Virus record (IMG/VR): IMGVR_UViG_3300006027_000025
Coordinates: 1-33,213 of that record
Direction: 5' to 3' (one strand)
Length of the DNA: 33,213 nucleotides
DNA from: a virus
The position numbers and the translations under genes are program-made. Below, piece by piece: positions 1 through 9,916 of this stretch. The notes below the pieces were generated by a model, which did not search any database, had not been told where the DNA came from, and saw only the letters and a list, made by a program, of their open reading frames with translations. Each line of letters opens with the position of its first letter. Within the stretch, counting starts at the first letter, position 1.

Positions 1-3000
1 TACTGCATCACGGGGTCTATCGGCCCAGTCTGGGTTGGGGATTTGTCCTGCTGACGCATGTAATAGTACCTCTTGCCTAGCTTTATCTAAGTCTATCAGT
101 CGTTTGTTGTATTGTCGCCATACGTTATCCACAAACTTAACGTTTTCTTCGTTGTTCTTGTAGCTTGGGCTGAACACCCCACGGATAGCTTCCCACGTAA
201 TCGACTGCATCTCTCTGGCTAATACGCCACGCTCCGCTGCCGCCCTGCGGTACGCCTCTTCAAACAGGGAGTAGGTGCCATTGATCCCGGTAATCTTAGA
301 GCTTGACGCGCCAGTCTTACCTACCACACCACCACCGAAGTTGTGTATGACAGGCTCCGACTTGCCGCTCAAAGGCTGCAACAGCCCTGCCGCTACAGCG
401 TGGGTATCAATCGTGACAAACCCAAGATCCGACTGTGGATCAAAGATGTTGTTGTAGAAATTACGAACCTTGTTCTGGGTGCCCAAGGATGAGGAGATCA
501 CGTCGATGTCGTTTGACCTCAAAGCAACGACAGCCTTGGCGATCTCGTTCATAGACCCCCAGCCAGCGCCAGCGTCTTCGCCTTTGACCGTCTTGACGTA
601 GTCCATGATCGTGCCGTCAGGAGATATGATCCTGTGGGCGCGGCTGTTGTATGTCTCGTCATACGTCCTGATGTAGTACGCAAGCTGCAAGTTAGTCTTG
701 TCTGAATCGCCAGCAAGAATCTCATTGATGGTCTTGCCATCTATCTCTGGCAGGATCTTGGATGATATCGCCCTAGACTTAGCTGACGCACCCTCTTTGA
801 GATACAGCCGCTTTGCAGTGTCCATCATCTCGCCATTGAACGGGGTGTTTGCCTGCTCAAAGAATATGTCTGCGGTGCGCTCACCCAGAGAAGCATTCAT
901 GTACCAGTCTTTCTGAGGCGATAGGTTAGCTAGCACGGCGGAAGCCTGCTCTAAGCTTATGTTGTGCTTGCCTGCCATTCGTTGGGCTAGCTTGTTTGCA
1001 CCCTCGTACCAGAGCTTGGATGTTTCTCTGATAGATGGGTCAACCATGTCGTAGATGTACAGCAGGTTGTCCTTCACTGTCTCGACAAAGCTCTCTGCTT
1101 TCTGCTCGTCTGTTCTAAGAGCGCGATCCTTTCGCAGGATTGGGTATATGCTGGCGTCCTTGATCAGCGCCATGTTCTTTGTGAAGACTGGCTTGTCGCC
1201 TGTGAACGCCTGATAGTCGTTGACCAGCAGATCATCTAGCGGATCTTCTGTCCTTCGCACAGCAGTTGGGAACCGTGTGCTTACCTGACCCTTTGCTTTA
1301 CGAGAGAACACCGGCCCTGTGTAGTCCCTGTCCTTGAGAACGGGTCTCGAATCGAACATCGGGATGCCGTCTTCCGTAAAACCATACAAGTCAAACGGTA
1401 TGGTCTTAGGGAACTGTAGCTGCACTTCCTCAAGAACTGACGGATCAACCTGACCGGCGGTGACGCCCTTGCTAACCAGCCCTACATAAGCCCTATCATC
1501 TTCTTTGTATAGGGCGCTCGGTCTTGCGTCTGACTCACCAAATCTCAACTCACCAGCCGTGCCACCAGCAGATGTCAAGGTCACTGGCATCAGCGTGTCG
1601 CCATAGCCTTGCGAGGCATAGTATCTGGCTCGGTGCCTGCCCTCGTGCCCAGTAATGCTGGCAGCGCCACGCTCATTAGCGGTGAACTGTAGGAAATTTG
1701 GTTGAAACTTCTGACCCGCAGCAGCCATTGCATCAACGCGCTCAGTCTTAGATTGGTCTACGCCTGTGGCTGCAAGCTTTAGAAACTCATTCGGGGTCAT
1801 CATGGTCACGGTTGATCGTGACGATGGGTCTACAGCGTCTCTGAACTGGTAGTCAACCCTCTCTGGGTCTAAGAACTGCTGCGTTATTGGCGATGAATCC
1901 ATCAACTCTCTGACCTGTGAGGTCTTGATGTCGCGCCCTCTTGAGAAGACAGGCTGTTCAATGAAGTCAGCCATCCTTGGGCCGCCTTGCTTGCCAACCC
2001 TTGACGGATCATCTTCAGCGCCTGCTGTAGGCAGCACCTGACTGGGAGCAGTGGCGGATACACCAGCCTCTCGCTCGGTAAGTTGTAACGTGCGGACTTG
2101 ATCTCTCGGTCTAGAACCAACCCGACCAGATGAGATGTCATCAATGATGCCCTCAAACGATCTGAACCCAGAGCCATCAAGAGCATTCTTCATTGCTGAC
2201 ATAAAGCGTGTAGATCGACGCAGCAGGTTGGCAGGCTTGCCTGACACCAAGCTAGGGTTGGCTCGTTGATCTCGCACCATCTCAGCGACAGCTTCTTCCA
2301 TCTGCTGAACTGGATTGTACTCGGCATACTCTTTAGCAGCCCACTCCGTGTATGTTTGGTTACCCTTCTTCAGCACCGCAGCCCTGTTACTAAGGATCGT
2401 CCACTCGGTCTTTGTGAATAGATCCATCATCCGCATGGCGTGAATCATCTCGTGATTCAGGACATCAGCTAGTCGAGCTTCTACCTGCTGATCCGTAAGC
2501 GTGGGATCATTAGCCACTGCATCAACAGACAAGAAAATCTGATTCATGTCAGGGTGGTAGTACCCTTCAGTAACCTGACCCTCTTGAGCATCAGGATCTA
2601 CAACGTCATCCCTGACGAACCGCTGCGAACCCATAGTCCCGCCTACAACAAGCTCTGGATCTATCTGTTCGCCTCTTTTTATCGGCCTAATTCCATACAC
2701 TAGGTTACCGTCTGCGCCCCTCACAACGTTCCTGAGGGCGTGTGAGACGTTTACTGGCACATCCCCTACGCTCAAGCCCTGCATCTGCTTGGCTAACGCA
2801 GACTCAAACTGCTGAATCTCTATGTCTTGACGCTGATCTATGGATGGGCCTTCCAATAGCAAAGGCTCTTGCTCTGTCTTGGTAATGCCCTGCGCCTTTG
2901 CGTCTTCGAGCAGGCTGTCGAGTGCAGTAGGGGATACGTCGCCGTCAATCTGGAAATCACCGATGGCATCGCCTAGCTGCATTGGCCCCATGTCTGGGTT

Positions 3001-5295
3001 TTCTTTGAGTGCCGCTACCGCCCTTCTAAATTGATCACCCGTGTATGGCTTGAGCTTAAATAATGGGAGTCTAGTCGGCTTGTCGAACCTTGGGAGGGAG
3101 CGCATCTTCTGCGCGAACATCTTAAATTCACCATCAGTCATATCGCTCAAAGCCGTGCCGGGAGAAACCCCGGCAAACTTCTCAGCCAAGAACTGTAACT
3201 CTGGTGAGTCGATAGGAGATATTACGTTCTTTGCATCTAGAATGTTCTGCAAGAACTGCCGCGCAGGGAACTTGTCTCGGTATACAGACTCATCAACTCG
3301 ACCAATGCCTGTGTTCGCATTTAGCTGATTAGCAAAAGCTTGAGCCTCTCCAGCATCGCGCCCGAACCTCTTGATTCTAGGCATGTTTTTCTTGTCAGCG
3401 CCTGTCTCAAGATACTCTTGCTTCTCTTTATAGTTCAGCTTCCTGCCGCGAATTACTTCGCCTGCACTGCTGACTACAACATAGTCAGGCACCGTAGCGT
3501 TTTTCTTTCTGCGATCTTCTATGCGATAAGACTCAGTCTCAACCAATCCGTTGAGTCTTGTATCAACTATGTTAGGGAACTTATCGTTAAGCTCTTCTTT
3601 AACTTCCTCTAGGGTGAAGTTGTTTGATAGCGGTAACCCCTGCTCCATGCGCCTGCGATTGATCCGCTGCGATGCAGTCATCCTAGCTTCTGGGCGCACA
3701 CCATTTGCAACATCACGAATGACAGAGACTGTGTCTTCGCCCTCGTAAAACCCACGGTCAACGGTGGTCTCTGCGGCAGCATCTACAGATGGCCCAATGA
3801 ACGTCATCTGTTCAGGGTCGTTAGCAGCAATGTTGTATCGCCTTAGCGTCTTCTTCTGCTGATCGTCGTAATAATTTGAGGATGATTCGACTACAGCTTC
3901 GCCAGCATCGTATACGTTGCTCAACTCCACCTGTCGATTGAGGGCACCAGCTAGTGCTGCGGCATCGCCACGACTCTCAACTGGCTGGCTGTATGCATAG
4001 CCCTCTGCATCAACAACAGAGAAGCTGTCGCCGTTGTCTTGTATTGAGAAGGTATTTCTCTTTGACGGGAACGCTCGTCCCATCTGGCGTGATATCTCAA
4101 GGGCCGTCTCATCAACAGTGCCTCTTGGCGTTATAGTTGATGCTCTGTCTCTTGCTGCGGCAGATACGTCAGCCTCTATATCAACGTCTCGTCGGCCTTC
4201 TAACTGCTGCTGCGCTTCTATGTCAGCGGCAATCTCATCTATCAGGGCGGCACCGCGCTCCATGTCGAGATCTGCGGAGAGATCAGCGTCTTGTTGCGCT
4301 ATAAAGTCTTCTCGTTCCTTAATCTTTGCCTGCTCTTTTTCTAGAGCAGAGTCATAGTTGGCCTTGTTTCTGCGACCAGCAATAGCGTTAACAACTAGGT
4401 CTGCACCGGCACCAACAGCGCCACCAACAGTAAACTCATCGTATAGTGTTGGCCCAAGTAACTCGGCGTCCTCGTTGTATACGCCTTTCTCAATGGCATT
4501 CTGCGCGATACTAGCCAAGACTTCTTGAGTAGCCTCGACGCCGCCGGTTCTCAGGGCAGAGCCTAAGACTTCTCTGTATCCCTTAGGCAGCTTGATGTTT
4601 CCATCAGCGTCAATCCTCTTGAGTAGTCTTGTTGGAGCAGCTAGTTCGCTGAGTCCGACAACGCCGCTAAGAATAGCAGCGGTGTCTTCTTGATCTTCTG
4701 AGACATCAATGCCTCTTGCTCTTGCAGCTTCTACCTGCTGCATCTGTGTGCCCGTACCAGAGCCAACAGCTAAGGTTCCCGTGGCACCAGCCCCAAGAAT
4801 CTTTGCGCCCTTGCCTGCCAAGCCTGCCAAACGTAACGCTGCTGCTGGGGTAAAGAACGTGGCAAACGAACCTATACCTTCACCGAACTTGGTGATCCAT
4901 GTGTCTCGGTAAGCCTCATCAGCCCCAAGGTATTCGTCTATTGCCTGTCTGCCTTCGCGTGAGGCCGCTACAAGGGCGTTCTCATCGCCATCGTCTATGA
5001 CATCCTCGAATCCAGCGAGGTTTGTGGCGGCGTCAGATAGCTCTCCAACGCCCTCTCCAGCAGAGACAAAGGTGTTACCGAACCCACGAGCAATAGCTTT
5101 ACCGAACTCAAAGGTCTGACCACCAACCGTGCGCTCATCTGCTAGCGGGTCTTCGTCTTGCGCGGCGACTTGATTCAGCGCCTCGTCAGGAAACTCCTGA
5201 GCAAAGATCCGATCTAGATCCGCATCTGTAGGCGGCGTATCACCAGTAAGCTTTAGCTTGCGCCCTTTAGGATCGGTAACCAGATATGTAGGCAT
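1..5295 (-). CDS. Giant polyvalent virion protein with zincin motif (partial, C-terminus outside window)
   Basis: I translated the minus frame from the ATG at 5295 and found no stop to base 1, so at least 1765 residues are present and the C-terminus is missing. The ATG directly follows the TAA of the upstream gene. Residues about 150-190 are hydrophobic and Gly/Ala-rich. An HEMIH motif lies at residues 948-952, and an EEAVAE stretch at 1000-1005 could give a third zinc ligand, as in zincin metallopeptidases. A GHEGRHRA motif at 1216-1223 sits in a compact domain seen in phage polyvalent proteins. Residues about 1406-1650, with SPQKDW and VTIDTH motifs, resemble a DUF7178-type domain; this assignment is from memory. 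The place after other internal virion-like genes, and the multi-domain build, suggest a protein injected with the DNA. The virion location is inference; the reading frame is certain. Confidence 0.85.
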   Translation of the reverse strand, partial: MPTYLVTDPKGRKLKLTGDTPPTDADLDRIFAQEFPDEALNQVAAQDEDPLADERTVGGQTFEFGKAIARGFGNTFVSAGEGVGELSDAATNLAGFEDVIDDGDENALVAASREGRQAIDEYLGADEAYRDTWITKFGEGIGSFATFFTPAAALRLAGLAGKGAKILGAGATGTLAVGSGTGTQMQQVEAARARGIDVSEDQEDTAAILSGVVGLSELAAPTRLLKRIDADGNIKLPKGYREVLGSALRTGGVEATQEVLASIAQNAIEKGVYNEDAELLGPTLYDEFTVGGAVGAGADLVVNAIAGRRNKANYDSALEKEQAKIKEREDFIAQQDADLSADLDMERGAALIDEIAADIEAQQQLEGRRDVDIEADVSAAARDRASTITPRGTVDETALEISRQMGRAFPSKRNTFSIQDNGDSFSVVDAEGYAYSQPVESRGDAAALAGALNRQVELSNVYDAGEAVVESSSNYYDDQQKKTLRRYNIAANDPEQMTFIGPSVDAAAETTVDRGFYEGEDTVSVIRDVANGVRPEARMTASQRINRRRMEQGLPLSNNFTLEEVKEELNDKFPNIVDTRLNGLVETESYRIEDRRKKNATVPDYVVVSSAGEVIRGRKLNYKEKQEYLETGADKKNMPRIKRFGRDAGEAQAFANQLNANTGIGRVDESVYRDKFPARQFLQNILDAKNVISPIDSPELQFLAEKFAGVSPGTALSDMTDGEFKMFAQKMRSLPRFDKPTRLPLFKLKPYTGDQFRRAVAALKENPDMGPMQLGDAIGDFQIDGDVSPTALDSLLEDAKAQGITKTEQEPLLLEGPSIDQRQDIEIQQFESALAKQMQGLSVGDVPVNVSHALRNVVRGADGNLVYGIRPIKRGEQIDPELVVGGTMGSQRFVRDDVVDPDAQEGQVTEGYYHPDMNQIFLSVDAVANDPTLTDQQVEARLADVLNHEMIHAMRMMDLFTKTEWTILSNRAAVLKKGNQTYTEWAAKEYAEYNPVQQMEEAVAEMVRDQRANPSLVSGKPANLLRRSTRFMSAMKNALDGSGFRSFEGIIDDISSGRVGSRPRDQVRTLQLTEREAGVSATAPSQVLPTAGAEDDPSRVGKQGGPRMADFIEQPVFSRGRDIKTSQVRELMDSSPITQQFLDPERVDYQFRDAVDPSSRSTVTMMTPNEFLKLAATGVDQSKTERVDAMAAAGQKFQPNFLQFTANERGAASITGHEGRHRARYYASQGYGDTLMPVTLTSAGGTAGELRFGESDARPSALYKEDDRAYVGLVSKGVTAGQVDPSVLEEVQLQFPKTIPFDLYGFTEDGIPMFDSRPVLKDRDYTGPVFSRKAKGQVSTRFPTAVRRTEDPLDDLLVNDYQAFTGDKPVFTKNMALIKDASIYPILRKDRALRTDEQKAESFVETVKDNLLYIYDMVDPSIRETSKLWYEGANKLAQRMAGKHNISLEQASAVLANLSPQKDWYMNASLGERTADIFFEQANTPFNGEMMDTAKRLYLKEGASAKSRAISSKILPEIDGKTINEILAGDSDKTNLQLAYYIRTYDETYNSRAHRIISPDGTIMDYVKTVKGEDAGAGWGSMNEIAKAVVALRSNDIDVISSSLGTQNKVRNFYNNIFDPQSDLGFVTIDTHAVAAGLLQPLSGKSEPVIHNFGGGVVGKTGASSSKITGINGTYSLFEEAYRRAAAERGVLAREMQSITWEAIRGVFSPSYKNNEENVKFVDNVWRQYNKRLIDLDKARQEVLLHASAGQIPNPDWADRPRDAV

Positions 5296-7527
5296 TTATG
5301 GCACTCGCTCCACTTGATACTTGGAATCGCCATCCTTAGCAGGCGGCTTACCAATCTGGCTAAACTTTGGGCCTTTGTATATAACGCCCATCATTGATGT
5401 TGCTTGTTGTATCAAGAAGTCCGCTATGTCTGTCTTCTGATCTGGGGTCATTCCGTCTGAGATCAAATCATCCATAGCAGACGTGACGTATTGCAGAACC
5501 GCCCTTTCGTTAAGAGCTTCCCTATCAAGCCTGTCACCCTCTTCCTTATCAACCTTGAGCAAGAACTCTTGGAGGTTGGCCTGCATTCCAAGAACAGTCT
5601 TTTCTGCTGCGGCTTGACTGACATTGTAGTCCTTCAGCCCAGCGATCCGAACTTTCTGAGCCTCGACCTCACGCTTCTGCTTGTCTATCTCAGAAGCAAA
5701 CGCCGCGTCCATCTCTGATTTCTTCAGGCCGAGTCTGGCTGCACGATCCTTAGCTTCAACTGCACGTTTCTGCGCGTTGGATGCCGCAACAACCTTGCCT
5801 GCCTCAGACAATCCTTCACCCAACTTGCCACGAGCAATGCCTGCGCCTAACGCAATCAACGACTGAGCACCTCGCTCACTCTTGATGTCTGCTAACTGCT
5901 TCTGAGTCTCTGCTTCGTACTCATCTACCAAGGCTTTGTATGATAGCGTTGGACGCTTCTGATTTTCTATCAGATCAGCCAAGCCCAATGCTTCGCCGTA
6001 TAGATCTGACGCATTAAAGATGTCATCGCCAGCAGCCTTCATCTGCTGCTCGACTATCTTTTCATAGTTCGACTTTAAGCCTGTGGCCCCTGTGCCTTGA
6101 ACACTGGTGCCTGCATCGCCACCTCTGTTTCTGTCCTTTGTCTCTGTGTAGTCAGTCAGGTTTATGCCGAACTGTTGGTTGAAGGTTTGCTGCGGGGCGT
6201 TACCAGCGGCATTCGGAGCCAAGATTGCACTGAGAGCGTCAGGAGTTAAATCCTCAGGTTTGACTCTGCTAGCGTCAGTTTCCTGAGCATTCGTGGCGAC
6301 TGGCTTTGGCGATGCAGAGTCAACCAAAGCTTCCTGCTCTGCCCTGCGCCGAGCCATTATCTCTTGCTTGGTTCCGCTCAAGGTAGGGTTTTGTTTTCTT
6401 TCGGCTATCCTGTCCATAATGGCTCTCATTTGAGCCTTAGGCGTATCACCAATAGCAGGGCCAGCCACCTCTGCATCCCGTCTTGCTTGGGATTGCTGAC
6501 GCAACAGATCCCCGTATTCGTTTAGCTGCAACTGTCTAGTACGCGCTGCCAGCTTAGGATCTGTACCCTGAGGAGTCACTGTCTCGCCAGTCATCTTGGA
6601 AAGCTCAGACGCATACATACGGTCAACGTCCGTGACCGGGAACGGCTTGATGTCAGGGTATTGGCTTGGGTCTTGATCCACTACGTTCCTGAAACCACCA
6701 ACGTTCTCGTCATACATCTCTTGCGTGTATGCGGTTTGTGGTGCGCTAAATGTGCCCACTGCTTCACTAGGCTGTCTGTTACGCCTTTCCCTAGAGCCAG
6801 CGGACAACTCATCTAGGAACGCCTGAGACGGTTTAACAGCCAGTGCTCGGTCAACCATCCGCTGCCTCATTGCTGGGCTTGTATTTGGATAAAACCTTCT
6901 ATTAGTGTCGTATTCTTCGGGGTCTCGTGGCGTAGGCTCGAAGTCCCCCATAGCGTCAACAACAGGAGCTTGACTACCAAAGACCTGTTGTAGCGCATCG
7001 TAAGCAGCGTTACCCGGACGCACGATATCTGTCATGGGGATGTTCTCCATGACGCTGCCAACTCCCTGCGTGTTAGGAGGCATAACCGTAGAAGTTGGCT
7101 GGTCAGTGACGCTTTGCACTGAAGCCTCACCAGCGGTGTTGTAGTACATACCGCCGAGCCGCCTCATAACTTCATCATAAGTGACTCCTTTATCCTTTAG
7201 CTGCTGCAAGTACTGCATCCTTGGGTCATCAGCGGCAAACGGTACGCCTCGACCAGCAGCCATCGGCACAGGAGCGCCCATAGCAGCCTGCATCTGAGGA
7301 TCTGGAGGTGCAATAGCAGCTATACCCTGCTGAACAACCTGATCCTTGACCGTGCCTTGAGGCGCTTGCTGCTGCTGATCAGAGAAACGTTTACGCATAT
7401 CTGTGCGTCTTTGTATCTCTGAGATCACAAGGAACTGAGGCACCTGACCAGTAGGAGCTTGAGCTTCCTGCTGTAGCCTTTGATCTGGCAGTCCCTTAAC
7501 CATGTCTTCAACATCAAGTATGTTCAT
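5296..7527 (-). CDS. Large Gln-rich putative internal virion protein (743 aa)
   Basis: No enzymatic motif is recognised. The N-terminal 70 residues form a conserved-looking block (ISEIQRRTDMRKRF is its core) that I associate with internal or structural proteins of marine phages. The middle (about 100-480) is low in hydrophobic residues and rich in Q, T, P and R, suggesting disorder. Residues about 530-690 are Ala/Lys/Glu-rich and should form long helices or coiled coils. It sits between the 623-aa repeat protein and the giant polyvalent protein and touches the latter (TAA followed at once by ATG). That position fits an ejection or internal core protein, as in T7 gp14-gp16, but no direct homology to those is visible. 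Confidence 0.75.
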   Translation of the reverse strand: MNILDVEDMVKGLPDQRLQQEAQAPTGQVPQFLVISEIQRRTDMRKRFSDQQQQAPQGTVKDQVVQQGIAAIAPPDPQMQAAMGAPVPMAAGRGVPFAADDPRMQYLQQLKDKGVTYDEVMRRLGGMYYNTAGEASVQSVTDQPTSTVMPPNTQGVGSVMENIPMTDIVRPGNAAYDALQQVFGSQAPVVDAMGDFEPTPRDPEEYDTNRRFYPNTSPAMRQRMVDRALAVKPSQAFLDELSAGSRERRNRQPSEAVGTFSAPQTAYTQEMYDENVGGFRNVVDQDPSQYPDIKPFPVTDVDRMYASELSKMTGETVTPQGTDPKLAARTRQLQLNEYGDLLRQQSQARRDAEVAGPAIGDTPKAQMRAIMDRIAERKQNPTLSGTKQEIMARRRAEQEALVDSASPKPVATNAQETDASRVKPEDLTPDALSAILAPNAAGNAPQQTFNQQFGINLTDYTETKDRNRGGDAGTSVQGTGATGLKSNYEKIVEQQMKAAGDDIFNASDLYGEALGLADLIENQKRPTLSYKALVDEYEAETQKQLADIKSERGAQSLIALGAGIARGKLGEGLSEAGKVVAASNAQKRAVEAKDRAARLGLKKSEMDAAFASEIDKQKREVEAQKVRIAGLKDYNVSQAAAEKTVLGMQANLQEFLLKVDKEEGDRLDREALNERAVLQYVTSAMDDLISDGMTPDQKTDIADFLIQQATSMMGVIYKGPKFSQIGKPPAKDGDSKYQVERVP

Positions 7528-7536
7528 AATTACTTA

Positions 7537-9408
7537 CTAACCCCGGTTAGCGTTATATAGACCGACGCCGCCAATACCAGCGCCAAGCAAACGTTCAGTC
7601 TCGCTAGGGCCACCAAAGCTTGTCGTGGTCGTTCCCGGCGTGACGGGGAGACCTTGAAGCATGGAGTTGTAGAACGCTAACTGCTCTCTTGGGAATGCCT
7701 GTTGACGCAGGAAGTCCTGATAACCCATATCCATGCCGCGCTGTCCCATCATGCGCTCAATCTCACCGGCAGCTTGCAGGTTCCTAAGACGCTCGATCTC
7801 CATGCGCTGGGCATCTACGCCTAGCTGACCTAGCAGACGGGCTGAATCTAGCTGCTGCTGGCGGTCTGATCTGTCGCTTGCAATGCTAGATAAACCCAGC
7901 CTCGCTCGTTGCTCTTCAATTGCAGCGTTCTGCTGACGCGCAGACATACGAGCCTGATTCTCTGCCTGATTGACCCGCTCTTGAATCTCCTGTGCAGACA
8001 AACCAAGCCGTGCAGCTTGCTGCCTAGCGGCCTCACCAGCCTGATAGACGGCACGTTCTTCTCGCTGCTGCTCAAGCCGCAACTGCTCGTTGGTCTTGAA
8101 CTGTGTCTGTTCAAACTTCTCACGCGCCTGCATGAGTTGCTCGTTGGTAGAGAACTGTTGTTGCCTGAACGTCTCTTCTGCTCGTTTTGCTGCATCTTCC
8201 TGCTGCTGTGCCGTGAGTCCAAGCTTCGCAGCTTCCTGCTTTGCCTGCTCTCCTGCTTGAAATGCTGATTGATTCAGCTTCTCCATCAGCGCCTTACCAG
8301 ACTCAGACTGGGCAAACGCATCTTGCTTAAACTTCTCTTGCGCTTGCTTTGCCGCCTCTTCCTGCTGCGCGGCATTGAGTCCAAGCTTCGCAGCTTCTTG
8401 TCTGGCAGACTCGCCAGCATTGACTGCGTTCTGCGTAAACTGCTCTGCTTGTTGTAGAGCCTGTTGCCGCTGACCGGCGGCCTCTAGCCCGAATTTACCT
8501 TCGGATAATCGCGCTGATCTGTCAGCTTCAAACGCAGCTTGAGCCTGCTGAAACGCCGCCTGATCACCTGTGGCTTGAATCTCATCAAGCTGTTTTCTGG
8601 TGTCAGACCCAAGCTCTGCGGACAGTATGGCCTCTCTGTAGCCCCCTAGACCCCCAGACTGGGCAGCTTGCTGCTCTATCTGAGACTGGGATATATCAGC
8701 CTGCTTCTGGGCCTCCTGCTTACGCATATCCGTAACCAACTGGGTGTACGGATTCATGTATTTTTCTAGTGTCGCTGGGTCTGCAATGGTGCCTGCTTGG
8801 AATCCCGGCCCTTGATCAATCTCACCTGTATACTGCGACTCACGAGTGGTTGCCTGATAGCCGGGGTCAAACGTGCCAGCCATGTAGTCAGACGATATAT
8901 CGCCAGCTTGATACCCTTGCTCTCTGCTTCCTGCTTGGTAGCCCGGATCAAACGTACCGGCCTCATAGCCTACATCACGCTGTCCCGGCATGTAGCCCAC
9001 ACCGCGCTGATCTGCTTGATATAAGTTGCTGATATTCCCAGCGTCATAGCCAGAATCAATGTTGCCTGCATTGTATCCTGAGTACTGCATAGGCGGCCTG
9101 TAGCCCTGCATTACGTCTTGTCCTGACATGAATGGAGTAGAAGAACCTACCTGTGACGCAATGTTGGAGGCATCAGTAAACTGCTGCGGCCCTCCTCTTC
9201 GAGCCATATCCTCGAAGCCTTGCATCCCAGCAATCTCTCGGTTGGTAAACTCGGCAAGTCGCTGTCCGGGGTAAGCTTCGTATGGACGGGTACTCTCAAA
9301 GACAGTACGCCCCATAAGCTCTTCAAAATAAGGACGGGCATACTCAGGGATATTTGTTTGTGTAACCTTGCTTTCTTGAACGCCGCTACTGCCTTTACTC
9401 TTTCCCAT
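7537..9408 (-). CDS. Repeat-rich putative internal virion protein (623 aa)
   Basis: The protein has two repeat zones. Residues about 110-206 carry roughly a dozen short GYxAG-type units, and residues about 331-486 carry three clear copies of a 30-residue helical unit with the core AAKLGL or AARLGL. The rest of residues 225-530 is Gln/Ala/Glu-rich and predicted to be coiled coil. The C-terminal 60 residues are more globular and end in a Gly-rich stretch. The start is supported by AAGGAG about 9 bases upstream, and the gene overlaps the GNAT-like gene by 14 bases. The likely role is a structural internal or ejection protein, inferred from composition and from its neighbours. No catalytic motif is seen. 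Confidence 0.75.
   Translation of the reverse strand: MGKSKGSSGVQESKVTQTNIPEYARPYFEELMGRTVFESTRPYEAYPGQRLAEFTNREIAGMQGFEDMARRGGPQQFTDASNIASQVGSSTPFMSGQDVMQGYRPPMQYSGYNAGNIDSGYDAGNISNLYQADQRGVGYMPGQRDVGYEAGTFDPGYQAGSREQGYQAGDISSDYMAGTFDPGYQATTRESQYTGEIDQGPGFQAGTIADPATLEKYMNPYTQLVTDMRKQEAQKQADISQSQIEQQAAQSGGLGGYREAILSAELGSDTRKQLDEIQATGDQAAFQQAQAAFEADRSARLSEGKFGLEAAGQRQQALQQAEQFTQNAVNAGESARQEAAKLGLNAAQQEEAAKQAQEKFKQDAFAQSESGKALMEKLNQSAFQAGEQAKQEAAKLGLTAQQQEDAAKRAEETFRQQQFSTNEQLMQAREKFEQTQFKTNEQLRLEQQREERAVYQAGEAARQQAARLGLSAQEIQERVNQAENQARMSARQQNAAIEEQRARLGLSSIASDRSDRQQQLDSARLLGQLGVDAQRMEIERLRNLQAAGEIERMMGQRGMDMGYQDFLRQQAFPREQLAFYNSMLQGLPVTPGTTTTSFGGPSETERLLGAGIGGVGLYNANRG
7951..8418 (-). repeat. 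Three 30-residue coiled-coil repeats inside the 623-aa protein
   Basis: Three units align by eye at residues 331-360, 385-414 and 457-486. Each begins with AGE and contains A-[KR]-LGL followed by a Gln/Glu-rich helix. A shorter fourth relic (RARLGLS) lies near residue 501. The units are separated by variable Gln-rich linkers. Confidence 0.7.
8791..9081 (-). repeat. GYxAG short repeats inside the 623-aa protein
   Basis: Residues about 110-206 contain repeated units of 8-10 residues built on GY-x-AG, for example GYNAGNID, GYDAGNIS, GYEAGTFD and GYQAGSRE. One unit (AGTFDPGYQA) occurs twice exactly. The periodic Tyr and Gly suggest a repetitive extended or beta structure. Confidence 0.75.
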
Positions 9409-9916
9409 CTTCTAGGCTCCTTTCATATACAACATAAGATCTGGAAAACTCGTCTTGCTCAAGCCACTTCCAGAATCCCATACGCGCAGTGGCCTCTATG
9501 CCAGTGCAATTTTCATCTTTACCAAACTCTTTGAAACGATCCAGCATGTCCCATACCCAACCGTTGAAATTGTCTCCCCCAAGAAACTGTATCGCTAGCA
9601 TTTTTTTCTCTGGATACTGATAAATCTCAGTGGTTCCAACGCCTTCGATACGTTTCTCTTCGTCAAAGGCAACCCACAACTGCTGGCTACCGTTGAGTAT
9701 CGCAGCATAAAGAAACTCTAGATTCCAACGCCCATGAGACCTATCAACCGCCCTTGCCAACTGAGGCTTCACCTCTACCCAAAGCGTGTTCAGGTAGTTA
9801 GGGGGGATCATTGTGATCGTATGGGTCACCTCTCTAGGCTCATCCCTACGCCTAACCTTAGGCTCTCTGGAGATGTCCTTGAACTGTGATGCGTCGAAGT
9901 CTAGTAGTTTATTCAT
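9395..9916 (-). CDS. GNAT-fold-like virion-associated protein (173 aa)
   Basis: The pattern of alternating strands and helices in residues 50-165 looks like a GNAT (N-acetyltransferase) fold: a helix ending FLYAAILNG, a strand LWVAFDE, a strand with GVGTTEI, and a helix with FKEFG. The usual acetyl-CoA loop (Q/R-x-x-G-x-G/A) is not evident, so catalysis is doubtful. In podoviruses a small GNAT-like protein often lies in the internal-virion gene block. It starts at an ATGA overlap with the preceding 631-aa gene and overlaps the next gene by 14 bases. The fold call is moderate; a virion role is inferred from position only. Confidence 0.6.
   Translation of the reverse strand: MNKLLDFDASQFKDISREPKVRRRDEPREVTHTITMIPPNYLNTLWVEVKPQLARAVDRSHGRWNLEFLYAAILNGSQQLWVAFDEEKRIEGVGTTEIYQYPEKKMLAIQFLGGDNFNGWVWDMLDRFKEFGKDENCTGIEATARMGFWKWLEQDEFSRSYVVYERSLEDGKE

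Noticed and set aside
7909-8457. Leu/Arg-rich plus-strand frames opposite the Gln-rich coiled coil
   Set aside because: Leu-rich translation is the antisense of Gln/Ala codons, a known artefact; no start signal.
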